A DNA stretch of 5,809 bases from Oscillibacter sp. (GTDB lineage Bacteria > Bacillota > Clostridia > Oscillospirales > Oscillospiraceae), in assembly GCA_003522105.1 (NCBI GenBank), contig DPGF01000028.1:1-5809 (forward strand), written 5' to 3'. The notes beneath the pieces are model-generated. The model saw nothing but the letters and a program-made list of their open reading frames with translations. It did no database searches and was not told the origin of the DNA. Below are positions 5,423-5,809 of the stretch, piece by piece. Made by a program: the position numbers and the translations under genes. The stretch's first letter is position 1; each line of letters begins with the position of its first letter.

Positions 5423-5809
5423 TTAGGTTGCGAGCAGACCTGCCGCGCGCAGGTTCGCAAGCAGCGCGTTGAGCGTCGTGACGGTGTCCTCGGTGCCGGT
5501 CGCGTCCGTGACTGCCGCGGCTACGCGCGTGTCAGCGGGACCGGCGGGCCCCTGCGGCCCGGTGGGACCGATCGGCCCTTGCGCTCCGTCGCTGCCGACA
5601 AGACCTTGCGGACCGGCAGGACCGGCAGGACCGGCAGGCCCTTGCGGTCCGGTAGGGCCGACAGCACCCGCTGCACCGACCGCGCCGACAGGCCCCTGAG
5701 GCCCGGTGGGACCAATGGGACCCTGAGGCCCGGCTGCACCGGCAGGTCCCGCGGGGCCTACGGCGCCGGTCAGTCCCTGCAAGCCCTGAGCGCCTTGCGG
5801 ACCGGCGGG
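5423..5809 (-). CDS. Collagen-like GXY-repeat protein (partial, N-terminus outside window)
   Basis: The frame is open to the right edge, so the start is not visible; a TTG at 5780-5782 is an internal Leu codon because GXY triplets continue past it without a break. The visible 128 residues comprise 30 uninterrupted Gly-X-Y triplets (5534-5809) and a 36-residue C-terminal domain ending NALLANLRAAGLLAT and TAA. The triplets are rich in GPA, GPQ, GPT and GPI, which should form a collagen-like triple helix even without hydroxyproline. The tail has a probable amphipathic helix and resembles the short C-terminal segments of other bacterial collagen-like and phage fibre proteins, where it is likely to help trimerise the chain. 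Such proteins form the hair-like nap of spores or exosporium, or phage fibres. With no phage genes in view, a surface or spore-coat role is more likely. Threonines occur in the Y position of four triplets as possible glycosylation sites. Confidence 0.9.
   Translation of the reverse strand, partial: PAGPQGAQGLQGLTGAVGPAGPAGAAGPQGPIGPTGPQGPVGAVGAAGAVGPTGPQGPAGPAGPAGPQGLVGSDGAQGPIGPTGPQGPAGPADTRVAAAVTDATGTEDTVTTLNALLANLRAAGLLAT
5612..5638. repeat. Three perfect 9-bp tandem repeats coding for GPA
   Basis: ACCGGCAGG occurs three times in a row (5612-5620, 5621-5629, 5630-5638), encoding consecutive GPA triplets in the collagen-like gene on the minus strand. Being multiples of 9 bp, such repeats can expand or contract in frame. 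The neighbouring GXY region repeats less exactly at DNA level, although the GPIGPTGPQGP block occurs twice in the protein. Confidence 0.85.

Noticed and set aside
4374..5426. Long plus-strand open frame of 350 codons opposite the glycosyltransferase
   Set aside because: It is fully antisense to the GT2 gene, which has conserved motifs in the right order, and shows no recognisable domain.
5423..5782. TTG at 5780-5782 as the real start of the collagen-like gene
   Set aside because: The same frame stays open to the window edge and keeps the GXY periodicity beyond the TTG, with no ribosome binding site, so the gene is truncated by the window.
5534..5809. CRISPR-like or satellite array in the repetitive right end
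   Set aside because: The periodicity is 9 bp and codes for Gly-X-Y triplets in one frame; there are no conserved repeats with unique spacers.

Overview
The window looks like chromosome from a GC-rich, Gram-positive, probably spore-forming member of the Clostridia (my guess is Oscillospirales or a related gut lineage). The reasons are purine-rich Shine-Dalgarno sites of the GGAGG type, a Bacillus-type LexA box, sigma-A-like promoters, intrinsic terminators, and gene families typical of Firmicutes: a YpsA/YoqJ-like SLOG protein, a COG4100 PLP enzyme and a collagen-like GXY protein. No rRNA, tRNA, CRISPR array, insertion sequence or phage integration module was seen. Species-level placement cannot be made from the sequence alone.

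Layout. Positions 1-98 hold a near-consensus sigma-A promoter with a LexA/DinR-type operator in its spacer. It drives a two-gene plus-strand unit: a SLOG-family protein (99-602) and a GyrI-like small-molecule-binding protein (616-1248). A perfect 16-bp bidirectional terminator (1256-1294) separates this unit from everything else, which is on the minus strand. Read in the direction of transcription, right to left, the minus-strand genes are: a collagen-like protein running off the right edge (5809 to 5423), a family 2 glycosyltransferase with a TPR-like C-terminal half (5372-4266) ending in its own terminator, a promoter at 4216-4244, an unrecognised 177-aa protein (4185-3652), a methionine gamma-lyase family PLP enzyme (3655-2372) joined to it by an ATGA overlap, and an EamA/DMT transporter (2214-1306).

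How the genes may work together. The collagen-like protein and the glycosyltransferase form a plausible surface-glycoprotein pair, with the enzyme modifying threonines in the GXY region, as proposed for BclA-type spore proteins with neighbouring glycosyltransferases. The 177-aa protein and the PLP enzyme are very probably one operon with coupled translation. The DMT transporter follows after 157 bp and may be partly read through from that operon or have its own control; an inverted repeat sits just upstream of its ribosome binding site. The SLOG/GyrI-like pair is the most interesting unit, because its operator architecture predicts induction by DNA damage.

The most notable observations are the LexA box inside the SLOG promoter, the collagen-like/glycosyltransferase pair, the unknown protein coupled to the COG4100 enzyme, and the ambiguous (possibly ATT) start of the glycosyltransferase.
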